From: Ophiodon elongatus
Taxonomy: Eukaryota; Chordata; Actinopteri; Perciformes; Hexagrammidae
Length of the DNA: 64,000 nucleotides
NCBI GenBank assembly: GCA_016806645.1
Contig: JACSYO010001932.1
Span: forward strand, 1,989,501 to 2,053,500
Reading direction: 5' to 3'
The notes beneath the pieces were generated by a model, which was given only the letters and a program-made list of their open reading frames with translations, was not told where the DNA came from and searched no databases. Shown here one piece after another: positions 50,201 through 61,971 of this stretch (position 1 is its first letter; each line of letters begins with the position of its first letter). Position numbers and translations under genes: made by a program.

Positions 50201-51189
50201 TTTGCTGCTGCTACATATGAAACGTGTTCACAGTTCGTGCAAGGCGTTCTATCAATATCTCACATCGACAGTGTGCTGGGACGCAGAGAGCCGAGGGAAA
50301 CGGAGAGGGGGAAGCGGGAGGGGAGAGGAAGACTGTCCTCTACTATACCGTGCATTTCAATTCTGAGATGAGAGAGATTGCAGTGTGTTCAACAAGCAAT
50401 AAAGGTGTCCCGCTTTTACTCACTGAACTTACTTACCAAAGAGCACAGCTAAAACAATAACGCTGATTCCATTATCTTTCGTTCGGAAGGGAAATTGTGT
50501 ATGTTTGACTTTACAGAAGGAGACACAGCAAAATCAGAACAGGAAAGGAAAGCAAACAACTGATCAGTTCAACAGCTGAAATGGTGACGACTGATTTCTG
50601 CCTTAAACAGAGCGACGTCAAACCGAACCAGCGTTCATGAACAAATTCAATTGATGTTTGAGGTTGAAGTCTCAGTGACACTGCAGCTTCCAGCTGAGAG
50701 TTACCGCTGTGTCGCCGTTTCCTTTCCAGCAGTCCCTGAACTGTGACAGGAGCGTTTCTCTTCTTACAGCCCAGATGACATGGTGACGCAGTGATATTAT
50801 GCTGTACATGGGGTGGGGGTGGGGGTGAGGGGGTGAGGTTGGAAGATTGGAAGTTTGTCTCTATGTTTAGAAATCCACAACAAGGTGAGGATGAAATGTT
50901 AGCAGCTTAACACCGTCATGAGAGATTCTCTCATGTCTGTCGGATCAAATTGCAGCAGACTGACACACGAATGTCGAAGGTGATGTTACATGTAATGGTC
51001 AGAGTTTGTCAGGTGCTTTAACTCGACTCACCAATTCTTTTTTATTTATTTTTTTTAACCTATTTTCCTGCTGGAATATGAAACTCTGGATCCAAAGCTC
51101 CCGATATGAAAATGGGTGTAAAAGTATTTTTGATTATTTACATTAAATAACGATGACAGAGGAGACATTCTTGTATTTGGGATTTCTAC

Positions 51190-51364
51190 TATATTACATT
51201 TCATTTAGCAGATGCTTTTATCCAAAGTGACTTACAATAAGTGCATTTAACCATGAGAGTTCAAACCCAGAACAACAAGAATCAAGAAAGTACAATTTCC
51301 TCAAGAAAGCCAAACTACCAAGTGCTGTAAGTAAGTGCCGTTTAAGTGCTACTAAAGTACTATG

Positions 51365-51400
<36 letters not shown>

Positions 51401-51540
51401 ATTATTATTTATTTTTTATTCCAGGTATAGTCGGAAGAGATGTGTTTTTAGTTTGCGACGGAAGATGTAGAGACTTTCTGCTGTCCTGATGTCATTGGGG
51501 AGCTCATTCCACCACTTCGAACTAGAACATGTTTACATGC
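51190..51540. repeat. dispersed percomorph repeat interrupted by (TA)n
   Basis: The words CATTTAGCAGATGCTTTTAT, AAAGTGACTTACAATAAG, AGTACAATTTCCTCAAG and, after a TA microsatellite, AGGTATAGTCGGAAGAGATG and GGGGAGCTCATTCCACCA follow the order of a well-known fish interspersed repeat. The TA expansion (51370-51396) lies within it. Confidence 0.7.
51370..51396. repeat. (TA)n microsatellite
   Basis: About 13 TA units followed by ATT triplets. Confidence 0.95.
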
Positions 51541-52684
51541 TTTGTTCAATGTTCAAAAGACACACTATTTTTCTCTGACTGTAACAGCTTGGATTCATAA
51601 CTTCTTTTTTTGCTTTTTATTCCATGCCTCAATTATAGTGATTTTCTGTTGTCAACGTGTCCTGCCAGTCACCATCACAATGACGGTAGGGGAGGAGACT
51701 AATCTGTCGACACGATACCCTGAGAAATCTTTTCAATAGCCCTTGATGTGAAGCAGAGACAAAGTCATGCTTTATTTGAAAAAAAGAAGGGGAAAAAAAA
51801 TCATTGACACTCAAACAAAAGACTTCACAACAACAAAACACGGACACTCTTACACAAGAGTAATCAGTTGTCGGAATGTTGATGCCAGGTTTTGGCCTGG
51901 TAAACGTAGAAAAGCCCAACCCTTGCCAGAACCAGCCTGCCAAAACACAATCCCAATTAGTGTGACATCTCTAAAGTGCATTTTTACTCATTGGCACAAT
52001 ACATTCAAAATGTCAAGTCTCCTGGTGCTGTTGTAATAAGCCTATTAGTTGCCAACTGGCTGCTGCACCTTGCGAGTGGCGCACAGTTTCAGCACCAGCT
52101 GTGCAGCATTAGCGTTTGCAGCAATATCTGTGTTCCACCAGCAGGGGTGTAGCAAGCAATTATCGGCCCGCATGGAAAGAAGCGACTCTCAGCCGCTTCT
52201 CTCTCCCCTATTATCATAATGGGTCTTTCTCCACAATTCAAACACAAGTTCAGTTATCAGACGTAATATTCTGGGCCTGTATGTATAACATTACGTTCAG
52301 CAAATATCGGTCTATAAATGAATGGAGCAACGTGTCAGTAATCTAGCATTAAAAGAACAATGCTGATAGGGCATTCTGAGCCAGATAATGTCAGAATATG
52401 TATTGATAGTGTAAAATCCCCCCAAAAAATGATCAACAATGGGTTTTGACAGACACATTGTTATTCCTTTTCTTACTTGTATTTGGGAGGAAATCATGTT
52501 CTAAGTTAAGAACTACTAAATTAAAGGAAGATCTACAGTTCCCATAATTGTTTTTGGGGATGCAAGGTGGAGAGTTGTGAAGTGGGAGGGCCGCTGGTGT
52601 TTTTTTTGCCATCTGTATTCACATATTTAAAAATAGATCTTTATACCATTTCATTAATGCTATATTTAAAAGTGTATGTGTTGA

Positions 52685-52880
52685 CCTGACCCGCCAGATG
52701 GTTCGTTACATGGAACCATCTGAGAAGCTGTCATTGGAAACTGTGTGGAAAAGGGCAGGCACTTCCAAAAAAAAACTTGGCAGGTGATTGGATGAACCAT
52801 CTGTCAATCAAACTCTTGCCAAAGCCAGACAGGAGAAGAGCGAAAACATATTTTCCATCGAGGAAAGCCTTCGGTGTTGT
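52685..52880. repeat. dispersed repeat with AACCATCT inverted words
   Basis: CCAGATGGTTC and GAACCATCTGAG form a short inverted pair (52697-52722), and GAACCATCTGTC recurs at about 52793. The surrounding words (CTTGGCAGGTGATTGG, GCCAGACAGGAGAAG) fit a percomorph repeat I recall. Non-coding. Confidence 0.4.
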
Positions 52881-53659
52881 TGCTAACCTCTTCGGGCCCG
52901 TAGCTCAACCGTCCCAAACTCAGTATGTTTGTCGATGTGTGCCAACGTAAAACTATCATGCCGCACATGTGTGTAAATGTGACCGGCAAAACAAACGGAA
53001 ATAAGGTCGACCGGTCACTGGTCATCGCTGATCGGCGCGTGTCGAATGCTAAGCAGCTAGTCCCAGCCGTACTTGTTAGACCGCTTGTTCCATAAAAGGC
53101 GATGGTGAGTCACTGTAGCGCTCGTCTGTACAGCTGCACTGTGGGCTTGTCAATAAAACACCCCTGGTGTATGTTTACAGTTTGCTTATTGAATAAAGTC
53201 AAAGTAGCAGAAATTAATAAACGACCAGCACCATCGCCTCGTCCTCCCTCTGAGAATGTTTACCGCTAGAGCGGTAAGCAGTTAGCCTGAATTTAGCCGA
53301 GCTCTGGGGGTCTGATCCCAGGGATTCCCACCGGATCAGCAAACTTTTTGTTGTGGCCAATACACGGGTTAGACCCAGCACCATTTTTTATAACAAATGA
53401 CCGTAAACATATGTTTTATGGACCCAGGAGTATGCATCACCCTATATCTTTGGGCATGTGGCCAGGTATTACCGACTGCACCTTTTATTTAGTTTACATT
53501 ACAAAGACTAGTGCTGGTTATTTCAACTGTGTTTCAGAGAAATCATGTTTTTCTGTCAGTTTGGCAAAAATACTACCCATGAGCCTTGCTCTTGTTGCTA
53601 TAGAGAAGGAGCCAGTCCGAGGCATGGATGAGAGCTGTAGCCAAATCAAAAGTTCTTAC

Positions 53660-53914
53660 TGTAGTAAATGAATAATCACCACGGTCACAATCAAAACAAT
53701 GAATCTCCAGCAGTTTCAGCACCACAGACCCTCCATCTTGGAGTATCTGCATCTCCTCCAGGGCCCACAGAGGCACCAGCATCTTGAGCAGTTTCCAGCC
53801 AATGGATAGCCTCGATCCGGCGGTGGTCAGCACATGCCGGCTGGAGCGGACCAGAGGGCGGCGCGCTTCCAACAACGGCCTGGAGGAAAGCCAAGCGTTG
53901 CCACGGTGACAGAG
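53660..53914 (-). other. exon-shaped minus-strand open frame, unassigned
   Basis: On the minus strand an acceptor-like TATTCTTTGCAG is followed by a 255-bp block that is open in one frame for all 85 codons and ends at a donor-like ACA|GTAAGA, so the block has phase 0 at both ends. It is GC-richer than its surroundings. The translation includes the leucine-rich, amphipathic-looking piece WKLLKMLVPLWALEEMQIL and then GGSVVLKLLEIHCFD. I do not recognise the protein. The other minus frames also stay open for much of the block because of its GC content, which weakens the case. It could be a real exon, a non-coding RNA exon or chance. Confidence 0.25.
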
Positions 53915-54110
53915 CTGCAAAGAATATCTTTTTGTATTGTTACCAAGGCAACAACTGTGGTGGGGAGGGGGGGGGAGGATGTACTGATGGAGAGAGGGGA
54001 GGAAAAAAACAAAGAAGGGGAGAGATCGGGTAAAAACAACAGGATGATCGGCGAGAGGAAGGAGAAGGGATGATGAGTTGTTGTTTGAGGTGTGGAGATA
54101 TGAGCAAAGG

Positions 54111-54293
54111 CTTTATTATTCCCTCCATCTCTGCCTTGTTTGTGCTGGGTGATTCTCCACTGCGTGGGAGAATTTACAGTTTGCTGTAACCTCATCCCAA
54201 ACAAAGTTACTCAGCAGATTCTTTTGAGTCAGATGGATACAGCAGTGCTTCTTTGGGAAGGCAGCTCAAACAGGGCACAATAAGTCAATGGCT
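54111..54293. repeat. related segment, copy A of a pair
   Basis: It shares with 61791-61971, in the same orientation and order, the words CCATCTCTGCCTTGTTT, ACTGCGTGGG, TTTACAGTTTGCTGTAACC, CAAACAAAGTTACTCAGCAG and AGCTCAAACAG. The two diverge between these words. No frame is kept open in both, so it looks like a non-coding duplicate or a low-copy repeat. Confidence 0.8.
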
Positions 54294-55646
54294 CCTTAAC
54301 CAACAGAATGTCTCCAGGCTGGGCAGTGTTGTGAGCCCTTCTACAGCAGCTCACTCTTCGTTTGTCCTGTACAGTACATGCCTCCATTACTCAGCGTTGC
54401 ACCCCTTTTCCTCTCCCTCCGTCTCCCCACCTCTTCTTCCTCTGGAGCCGAGCACTGAGTCCGACGTTTCCAAGAGATTTGAGTTGTGACTTCAGAACGT
54501 TTATCGGAGTCATTTTAATAAGTTCTGAACCGCTTTACTCCGGGGCTTCACTAGTTCCCACTGTGTTTGAATTGATTGCATGAGTCTAGCGGGGAAGAAT
54601 AACACCGCAGACATCTTTCTTCTCAGCATTTCTGGCTTTAGCATATGCGAGTGCAAAAGTGTGTGAGATGAAAAACCCTCTTCTAAGTGGCTCCATCGCA
54701 GCTGTATCTACACTTTAATACACATAATGAATAATGTAGTCAATTTACTTTCTTGCGAGGCCAGAGAAGCGTAAGTTGACAGAAGGACTTGACAAGGAGA
54801 GGATGAATGACTTTATTTCAATATGCTCTTGGTTACATTTGGGTTATGTATGTAGATTTATGCAACCCTCCGTTTTTCAGGCTGCTCGTTACTCAAAGCA
54901 ACTGGAAATTTCTCATCAGTGCCCCCCAATTCTACACTTCACACGCAGCTCCACACATTCAAATGTGCATGAGGCGGCGAGATTAGAGTGGAAATTGAAT
55001 CAAATCAGATCGCCCCAAAATTGCGCGGAGCTCGGCAGAAAGAGGACAGATCCAAAAAGGAAAGGTATCCGTTATCTAACACCAGCATCGCATCTCATCT
55101 CTCCTCATTGCCTGGAGACAATCAGCCACTTGGTGAAGGGAGAATGGAGCTCAGCTCAGCACAAACTCTGTGAAACCTCCCGCGGTGGTGCAAATCTGGT
55201 CAGCCTTTCAACGTCTCCACGTGAAGTGTTTCTTGTTTTTTTTTTGTTTTTTTATGCCTCGACATAATCAGGCCGCTGGAGTGACAGGAGAAACGAGCAC
55301 GGCGGGAGAGAAGAGGAAAGCGAAGGCTGCGAGCGCCGCCTTGGTCTTAATTGATATTCCGGCCGAGAAGTCGGAATATTCAAATGTCAGTAAGCTCCGT
55401 TATCTCACTTGGGAGTTGGAAGAGATTAGGGGATAGGTGAACGAGGGGCGCCAGGAGGTATCACACTGCTTAAGCGCCTCGCATGCAAACACACACACAT
55501 GCAAATTTGCACATGTGCACCCATGCATACTCCATCACAAAAATGCTAATATGTGTGTGTGTGCGCACAAACACACTCAGGCAGTCCACCTCCCTTCTAC
55601 AGAGACTTCCCTCTCACAAACACCTCTCTGCGCTCAAAACCAGATG

Positions 55647-55671
55647 CACACACACACACACACACACACAC
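55647..55671. repeat. (CA)n microsatellite
   Basis: About 12-13 CA units in a CA-rich neighbourhood that starts near 55485. Confidence 0.95.
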
Positions 55672-56190
55672 TCTCACTTTGTCACTCACATGCTTCGCCT
55701 CTGTGTTCTCAGTGCACGCTCTTTGTTTGCAGGGAGGTCGCTGAGTGACGGCCATTAGCTCAGCGGAGTCTCTCCTGCTGTCTGCTCGGGCTCAACTACA
55801 AAGACTGATCACTGTTTCAAATCAATAATATCGCCGAGAATAGTGTGCATTGACCCTCAGCTAATACCAAATCCTATTAGCTTCTTCCTGTTCCCTCCCA
55901 TACATGCTGGTTGTATGATTCTCTCCGTCTACAGTACTGGTCTCAAGCACGAGTACCTGTCATATTACACATTATTCCCATAACTATAGAAGACAGGATA
56001 CTTTTTTTTCTTATTTTCTACTTTCCTCATTTCATTTGTCACCAACAAACACAACTATGTACTTCTATACTTGACACTCATTGACATAATACATTCCCAG
56101 CCACCCTACCTTAACCTTCACAAATGTTTCAAAATTGCGCTCACTCTCAAAGTCCAAAACTCAAATTGATTCTCACAAAGATAGTTGTAC

Positions 56191-56194
<4 letters not shown>

Positions 56195-56248
<54 letters not shown>
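56195..56248. repeat. (CA)n microsatellite, long
   Basis: About 27 CA units, uninterrupted; the longest pure CA tract in the window. Confidence 0.95.
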
Positions 56249-56250
<2 letters not shown>

Positions 56251-57239
56251 AGGCCATGAAGCTGAAGGGCAACTCCATTCCATTCACATGGTTTTCCACT
56301 GAGACCTAATAGGAAAACAACTAAGGCACAAATAATCACATTGTATATGGTTTCATACACACACTGTAGACACTTCAGACCTCCTGCTAGCAAAGCGCCA
56401 CAAGAATCTACGGTTCGTTTCTCAGCTGTCATTGTTTCCTCACGGTCCAGTTTGACGACAGGCAAAAGCGCAAAGCGGCACAAACGTAAACACCCATACG
56501 CACTGCAGACACTGCATGTGTTAGAGATAAATTCAAAGAGAGAGAAGGAACGCATAGAGAGCTCCTTTTCTGAAAGCCTGCAAATTTCCCATCTGTTACT
56601 AATTATTAAAAAGACGCCAGGAGCTACAATAGTATGGTGCAATCACATGTGTGTGGAGTTGTATGGGTGATTTCCGTTTCTCTTCCTGCATATATTAACA
56701 TGCAAAAACAGGCACGTGTATCAGCCGCAGGGGTGAATCGTACCGACAAAACAAAAAAAATTAAACCCTGATAAGAATATTTGAGACGTAAAGGAAGAAA
56801 AGAAAGAAATGCAACTGGAATCCATGATGATAGATGTACATTATTATATTTTACCCCCTGATAATAGTGTTATACTCTGTATTCATCTCCCTCTACTAGT
56901 CTACAACAATAAATTCACCTCTGCCTGTATTCTCAGCCTATCGTTTACATCCAATACCCTTGTGTCGCTCTTAAAAAGGAAAGACCCTGATGGCGCTCCC
57001 TTACCCATAAAGTGTTGCTTTTTGTTTGTCAAGACAGCAAGCCAATGGAGGTTAAATATACAATGCATTCAGTCTCGGCGTGAGTGTCAAGCAGACAGCC
57101 ACAGAGCTTGAATTCAGTCTCAGCCAGCATAATGTATTATTAATACATATTTTATGAGGAAATCAATAATTTTTCAACATTTTATTATGATCTGAAATTA
57201 AGTTGCACAGCATAAAATGAACTGCAAATTTGAGTTTAT

Positions 57240-57690
57240 ACCACGGTGGGGGAAAAAGACAACTGGGGATGGACCCAAATGCAGCTGGACACGGGGAGCA
57301 GAAGGATGATACACGGTGATTTTAATAAACAAATATCCAAAACAAAACTTACAGAGCAGGTACTCCAAATATGAGTAACAAAAAATCCAAGAGCCAAAAT
57401 GACACAAAACGGGACCAGGTAAATCGAACATGTGTGCAAGGGATATTAACAGGAACATAGCGGATGAACCGGCAACCAGCACACAAAAGACAGGACGATA
57501 AATATGCAAGAAACTTATCAGACAACAAGACATAGGTGGGCAGACACGAGGGCAGCCGGAAAGCTGATTGGTGGAAGAAACACAAAGGACCAGAGCAAGG
57601 CTGACGACAACCAAACAACCACAGGACACAGGTGGCAGGGAATTTCAAAATAAAACCGGAAACAAACTAAATCAAAACCAAGATTGTGAC
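57240..57690. repeat. dispersed repeat, probably non-autonomous transposon
   Basis: GGGGATGGACCCAAATGCAG, GGTGATTTTAATAAACAAAT, a body rich in CACAAAAGACAGG-type words and an end with ATTTCAAAATAAAACCGG before GATTGTGACAG follow the layout of a common fish repeat whose copies I recall only as a pattern. No coding frame. The class is not certain. Confidence 0.5.
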
Positions 57691-59249
57691 AGTTTATGTA
57701 TTGTACTTTGAATTCTCTCTCCTAAAAGTTGCCATACCAATTCAACGCTGGCTTCCTCCTGATCCCGCCTCTATCTACAAAACCAATAAAACAATGGGTT
57801 TCCCGAGTAATTAGCTAAACAGCCAATCGAGACCTCACATTAGGAAGGCTACCCCTGTTTGTATTTTTCACGCGATTCAATAATTGTTAATAGAGAAGCA
57901 GAGACTTTTAGTTACTCTTTTCCACTCTTTCATAAATAGAGTATTAAACCGTTATATGACGGGGGATATATTGCAGTACTTTGAGCCTCGACTTTATTCA
58001 ACTTCTTCCTGTTGAGATTAAGGAAGAGCGCAGGGCTTCCAAGACAATTTTAGTGGACAAACGGTGGAATTGCAACTTAAGGTGATGCCATTGGGCCCAA
58101 AAAGACTTTCCCCCATTGACTTGCATTGGGAAAGAGATGTCTGAAAAACAGGTGTAAGGACTGGAACACCCTGGGTTTACCAATTGGAATCTCCAAATTA
58201 CCTCTTTCCATGACAGAAAGAAAGAAAAGAAAATACCATGCCTGTGACATTCCACACTGAGTTTGACAGAGAAATTTCAGAGTTCAGGATGTGACTCCAT
58301 TGTTGGCCTGTTTTAATGAGCTTTGGCAGTAGCCTGGGGTAAAAGTGCAGTTGGATCCAGTGATAATGAGAAGCATAATGCCGCTCCCGCTGCCTCTTCA
58401 TGCCCCCCGTTAAAATAAGACCTGAGAGTTCGCTTCACTTGAAATTAGAGTTGAAAGAAAGTCTGGGGCTCGCAACAGTTCTGTGAGGGGGAAGGAATTA
58501 AAAATGCTTTGAAGAGGAGTCACAACAACAGCAGTAGATGGTACTTCTTGGTTTTTATGTGAAAGCAGCTCGTTTTGATAACTTTGCTTCAGAGTGTCAC
58601 CCTCATCAGCCTTCCTCAGGCAAAGCCATTTGACACAATCTTCCTCTTTTTCACTGTCAACATCCCGGCCAATTTTAGAATATTCAGACGTATGCGATTG
58701 TAAGATCTTGATCTTTAGTTTGAATGCAGGCGTTTTGTCACTGCTATTCGGTCATTACTCATGCAGTATTCTCTCACACACTTCTCACTAATTCAATAGC
58801 TAGTCGACAGATGAATGAGATTGTCATGAGTCGACCGTCTTATCTGATGTCTCAGTATATTTAAGTGATCTTTAGATGTATGCCCTTTCAGTCCCACACT
58901 GTTTGCTGTTTAATTTACTTTGATCGTTTATCCAACAGAGACAAGTCTACAGTGCTGTGATGCTCCAGACATCCCGGAACAACGGCACGTCATTTGTCTC
59001 GAGCCCTGACTGTACCTTTACGGTACATGCGCTACTGTAGAATAACAAGTTGCGACGTTTTGCAAAATTTGGGCATCGACTTGGTACCAAAGTATTGGTT
59101 CTCGTGAGATCCCTAACTGCAGCTCACTTTCGTTCCAACGAGCAACGAGCGATTCTCGACAACGCTGCAAGCAGCACTTATGGGCCCCAACCAATCTGCC
59201 TGTTCTGAACGGCCACACACTCCATAAAGGCACTGCACCAGTAGTTTAA

Positions 59250-59751
59250 ATCTATGGCGGCCAATGTTGAAATTGTGGACAGTCTGGAGAAGGTGGTGGA
59301 GAGGAGGACACTAAAGAAATGATTATCAATATTGGATAACCCGGACCACCCTCTCCACCACCTACTGCAGGGACAGTGGAGCACTTTTTCCAACAGACTT
59401 CTCCAGCTCTGCTGTCACAAGGACCGATACAGGAGATCATGCCTGCTCTCTGCAATAACACTGTACAATAAATCACCTCTGGCCAAATAAACCACCCAGC
59501 TATAGCACCTTTGTTTGTTGTTGGCTACATCTTGCACTACTGTTTCGTTTTGTTAGTTAATGTAATTTAATATTATTATTATATTCTATTTGTTGTATAT
59601 ATTGTGCATTTTTCTTATTTTATTTTCTTCGTCTTCTTCTTCTATTCTATTTTTGTATATATTGTTCTTTTCTTATGTAAAAATTGTTCTTTTCTTATGT
59701 AAAAATGCTGCTGTACCGAAAGAATTTCCCCTTACGGGATTAATAAAGTAT

Positions 59752-59798
<47 letters not shown>

Positions 59799-59800
59799 AA
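59250..59800 (+). mobile_element. 5'-truncated LINE with ATCT tail
   Basis: The + strand encodes the C-terminal end of a LINE ORF2: NPDHPLHHLLQGQ, STFSNRLLQL, and CHKDRYRRS followed by AITLYNKSPLA, with the stop soon after. Then comes an AT-rich 3' UTR, GAATTTCCCCTTACGGGATT and AATAAAGTA, and an ATCT tail. This layout is typical of teleost non-LTR elements of the Rex1/L2/CR1 kind; I cannot fix the clade. Only the last few hundred bases are present, as expected for 5' truncation at insertion. A 22-bp tandem duplicate (TTGTTCTTTTCTTATGTAAA) lies in the UTR at about 59662-59706. Confidence 0.8.
59753..59798. repeat. (ATCT)n tetranucleotide at LINE end
   Basis: About 11 units directly after the LINE 3' UTR. 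LINE tails of this type seed microsatellites. Confidence 0.95.
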
Positions 59801-61790
59801 TCAATGTATGGGAAAAACTTCTGGTAGTCTTTAGCAAATTGGTAAAAACTGGCTATGAATAGAAGAAGTGCTTACAGTTATGTATGACACAAGTTTACAA
59901 CATTTTTCAACCTGAACTGATTGATTTTGATCATTTGGTGGTAGCACAACACCTTAGAGAGCTAATTTGGCCAAAACGTCAAAGGTTTGATTAGAGGAGG
60001 AGTTGCCTTTTAGCTTTTGGCTCATTTATGTTCAAACTGTCAAACTAAGTGAATCAGGGCTTGTAAACAAAAAACCCATGGATAGGCAGTTAGACATTTA
60101 ATGACTTGGCATCCTACTAATATTAGAGAACTTGATGAAGGAGGGAAGGTCAGCATGATTGACTGCACTCTTTTTTTGCGTTCTTAACGGGCATCTTAAC
60201 TCTAATAGGTGTCACCATGCTCATTAAGACTTAGCAGAGAATGCAAACGGAGCAATCTTTAGTTGGTCGAAAGGTAGGATTAGAATTCACAAAGTCAAGG
60301 CAGAGAGTGAAGTGTCAGAAATCGAGTAAAAAGATCTTCATAACAAGAGCAAGCTGGGTAGGCAGGGGAGGTGGCTTAGTGGTGGCTAGTGGACAGGTAA
60401 GGAATGACAGGACAGTGTTGAATGACAGGAAATGGATGCTTCTGGAAAAGAGGAGGATGGAGTAGATTAAACCACGACGAGGTGAGCATGCATGAGGTCC
60501 AGACTGCATTTTGTGCTCAGTTTATATTGTTCCACTCAGCTCTCTAATTATGAGGAGGTGCCGGCCAACAAATGTCAATCTCTTTCCCCTCACAGCCGTA
60601 AACTCATGCATTTTGCAGTTCTTTCCTAAAGATGGTTTGGAATACATGCTCGGCTCCCAAACAGTTCATATGGAAGAGTAAACTGGCTGTTTTATTTTTT
60701 GGTACCACCTGAGCTTAAAAAAAAGTAAATGCTGTGAAATATGAACATGCCCTCATTAACTCAACCCACTTACCTGCTTACTAATTTTATCAGCCATCCA
60801 CTCACTCTCTCACACTCGCACACACACACACTCGGGGCCCCTCAGTGCCCGTCCGTCCTGCTCTGGGCAAGGTGCCAGTGCTCACAGATGGCATTAGTAG
60901 AAGATGAAGTGCAGCCAGTGAAATGTGAATGCCAGTTAGTACTCTAACTGCTATCCGATCAGCCTCGCTGAGCGTCAAAGACTTGTTGACTTAAAGTTAA
61001 AAAAAAGAGCTACAGGTGCGACTTATTCAAAAGAGTCTTTCCCGTTTGTTTTTTCACAATATTTGACTGTATTTTTACGTGGCGCGAGTGATATGACGAG
61101 ATAATTGTTAATCACGATATTGGTTAGCCCCAATAATGGTGCTCACGTGTCCATGGTGACAAACAGATATTCAGTTATGTAACTATATTGCATAAATTGG
61201 CGACTCTCTCATCAGCTTTCTTTTGGACGATAATTTTGAATATCATTGTTTTTCGAAAAACAATATCATAGGCAGGGGAATTTCAATATCGTGTTTGTTT
61301 GTTCATGGTTCCAAAATATTTGTGATCCTCACTGTTATGTATAATATATATAACATTTTATATTCTACACCACACAACCTCTTTTATATTGCATATATAT
61401 CAAAAAGACACCAGGCTTTGGCTTCACGTGCACTATTTGTTATTACTGAAGAATACATTCATTATTGACAATGAAACCAATGGGAAACATTGTGCAAACA
61501 AGTGCAACAAAGGGATATGGACATATAGTTATAATGTCCTGACCCTTTGATGAACTTGATGCATCATTCATTGCTGCATTTTGTGTGCTATATGAGATTT
61601 GAGCCCAAAACTAACATTAGTATTAATAGTATTTTTCTGATTTGTGCACATCACTGTTGTGAAAAGTGACTCAAGGCAGTTGGAGACATTGAATGACTGT
61701 GACTGCCAGGCAAAAACGCTAATCAGTGCTAGGCGGTCTTTGCAGAAGAGAAGTGGGCTGTTTGTGGCTCCAGTGATTGGCTACTTCTCT

Positions 61791-61971
61791 TTTATTCCTT
61801 CCATCTCTGCCTTGTTTATGCCCGATTATGCGTGACTGCGTGGGTGCATTTACAGTTTGCTGTAACCCCATCCAAACAAAGTTACTCAGCAGAATACTGA
61901 ATCAGATAGATGCAGCAGCAGTGCATCTTTGAGGCAGAAGCTCAAACAGAAACAGTATGAGTCCGTGCCTT
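61791..61971. repeat. related segment, copy B of a pair
   Basis: Same words and order as 54111-54293 (see that entry), about 7.7 kb away in the same orientation. It has small indels relative to copy A, for example around GATTATGCGTGACTGCG. Confidence 0.8.

Larger units (their letters stand above)
46103..53659. other. gene-free interval after the CK1 exon
   Basis: If the CK1 exon were part of a live gene this would start its intron. I looked for the next CK1 block (the stretch with MYFNLGSLPWQG) and did not see it. The interval is mostly simple repeats (CT, CA, TA, imperfect GAGTGT) and dispersed repeats, each listed. Open frames follow these compositions. Confidence 0.55.

Noticed and set aside
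56118..56642. 174-codon minus-strand frame
   Set aside because: It crosses a 54-bp CA repeat giving a CVCV run and has no domain on either side.
59285..59365. Inverted words GGTGGTGGAGAGG and CCTCTCCACCACC
   Set aside because: Both belong to the LINE ORF2 end, so the pairing is a property of that element's coding sequence and not a separate structure.
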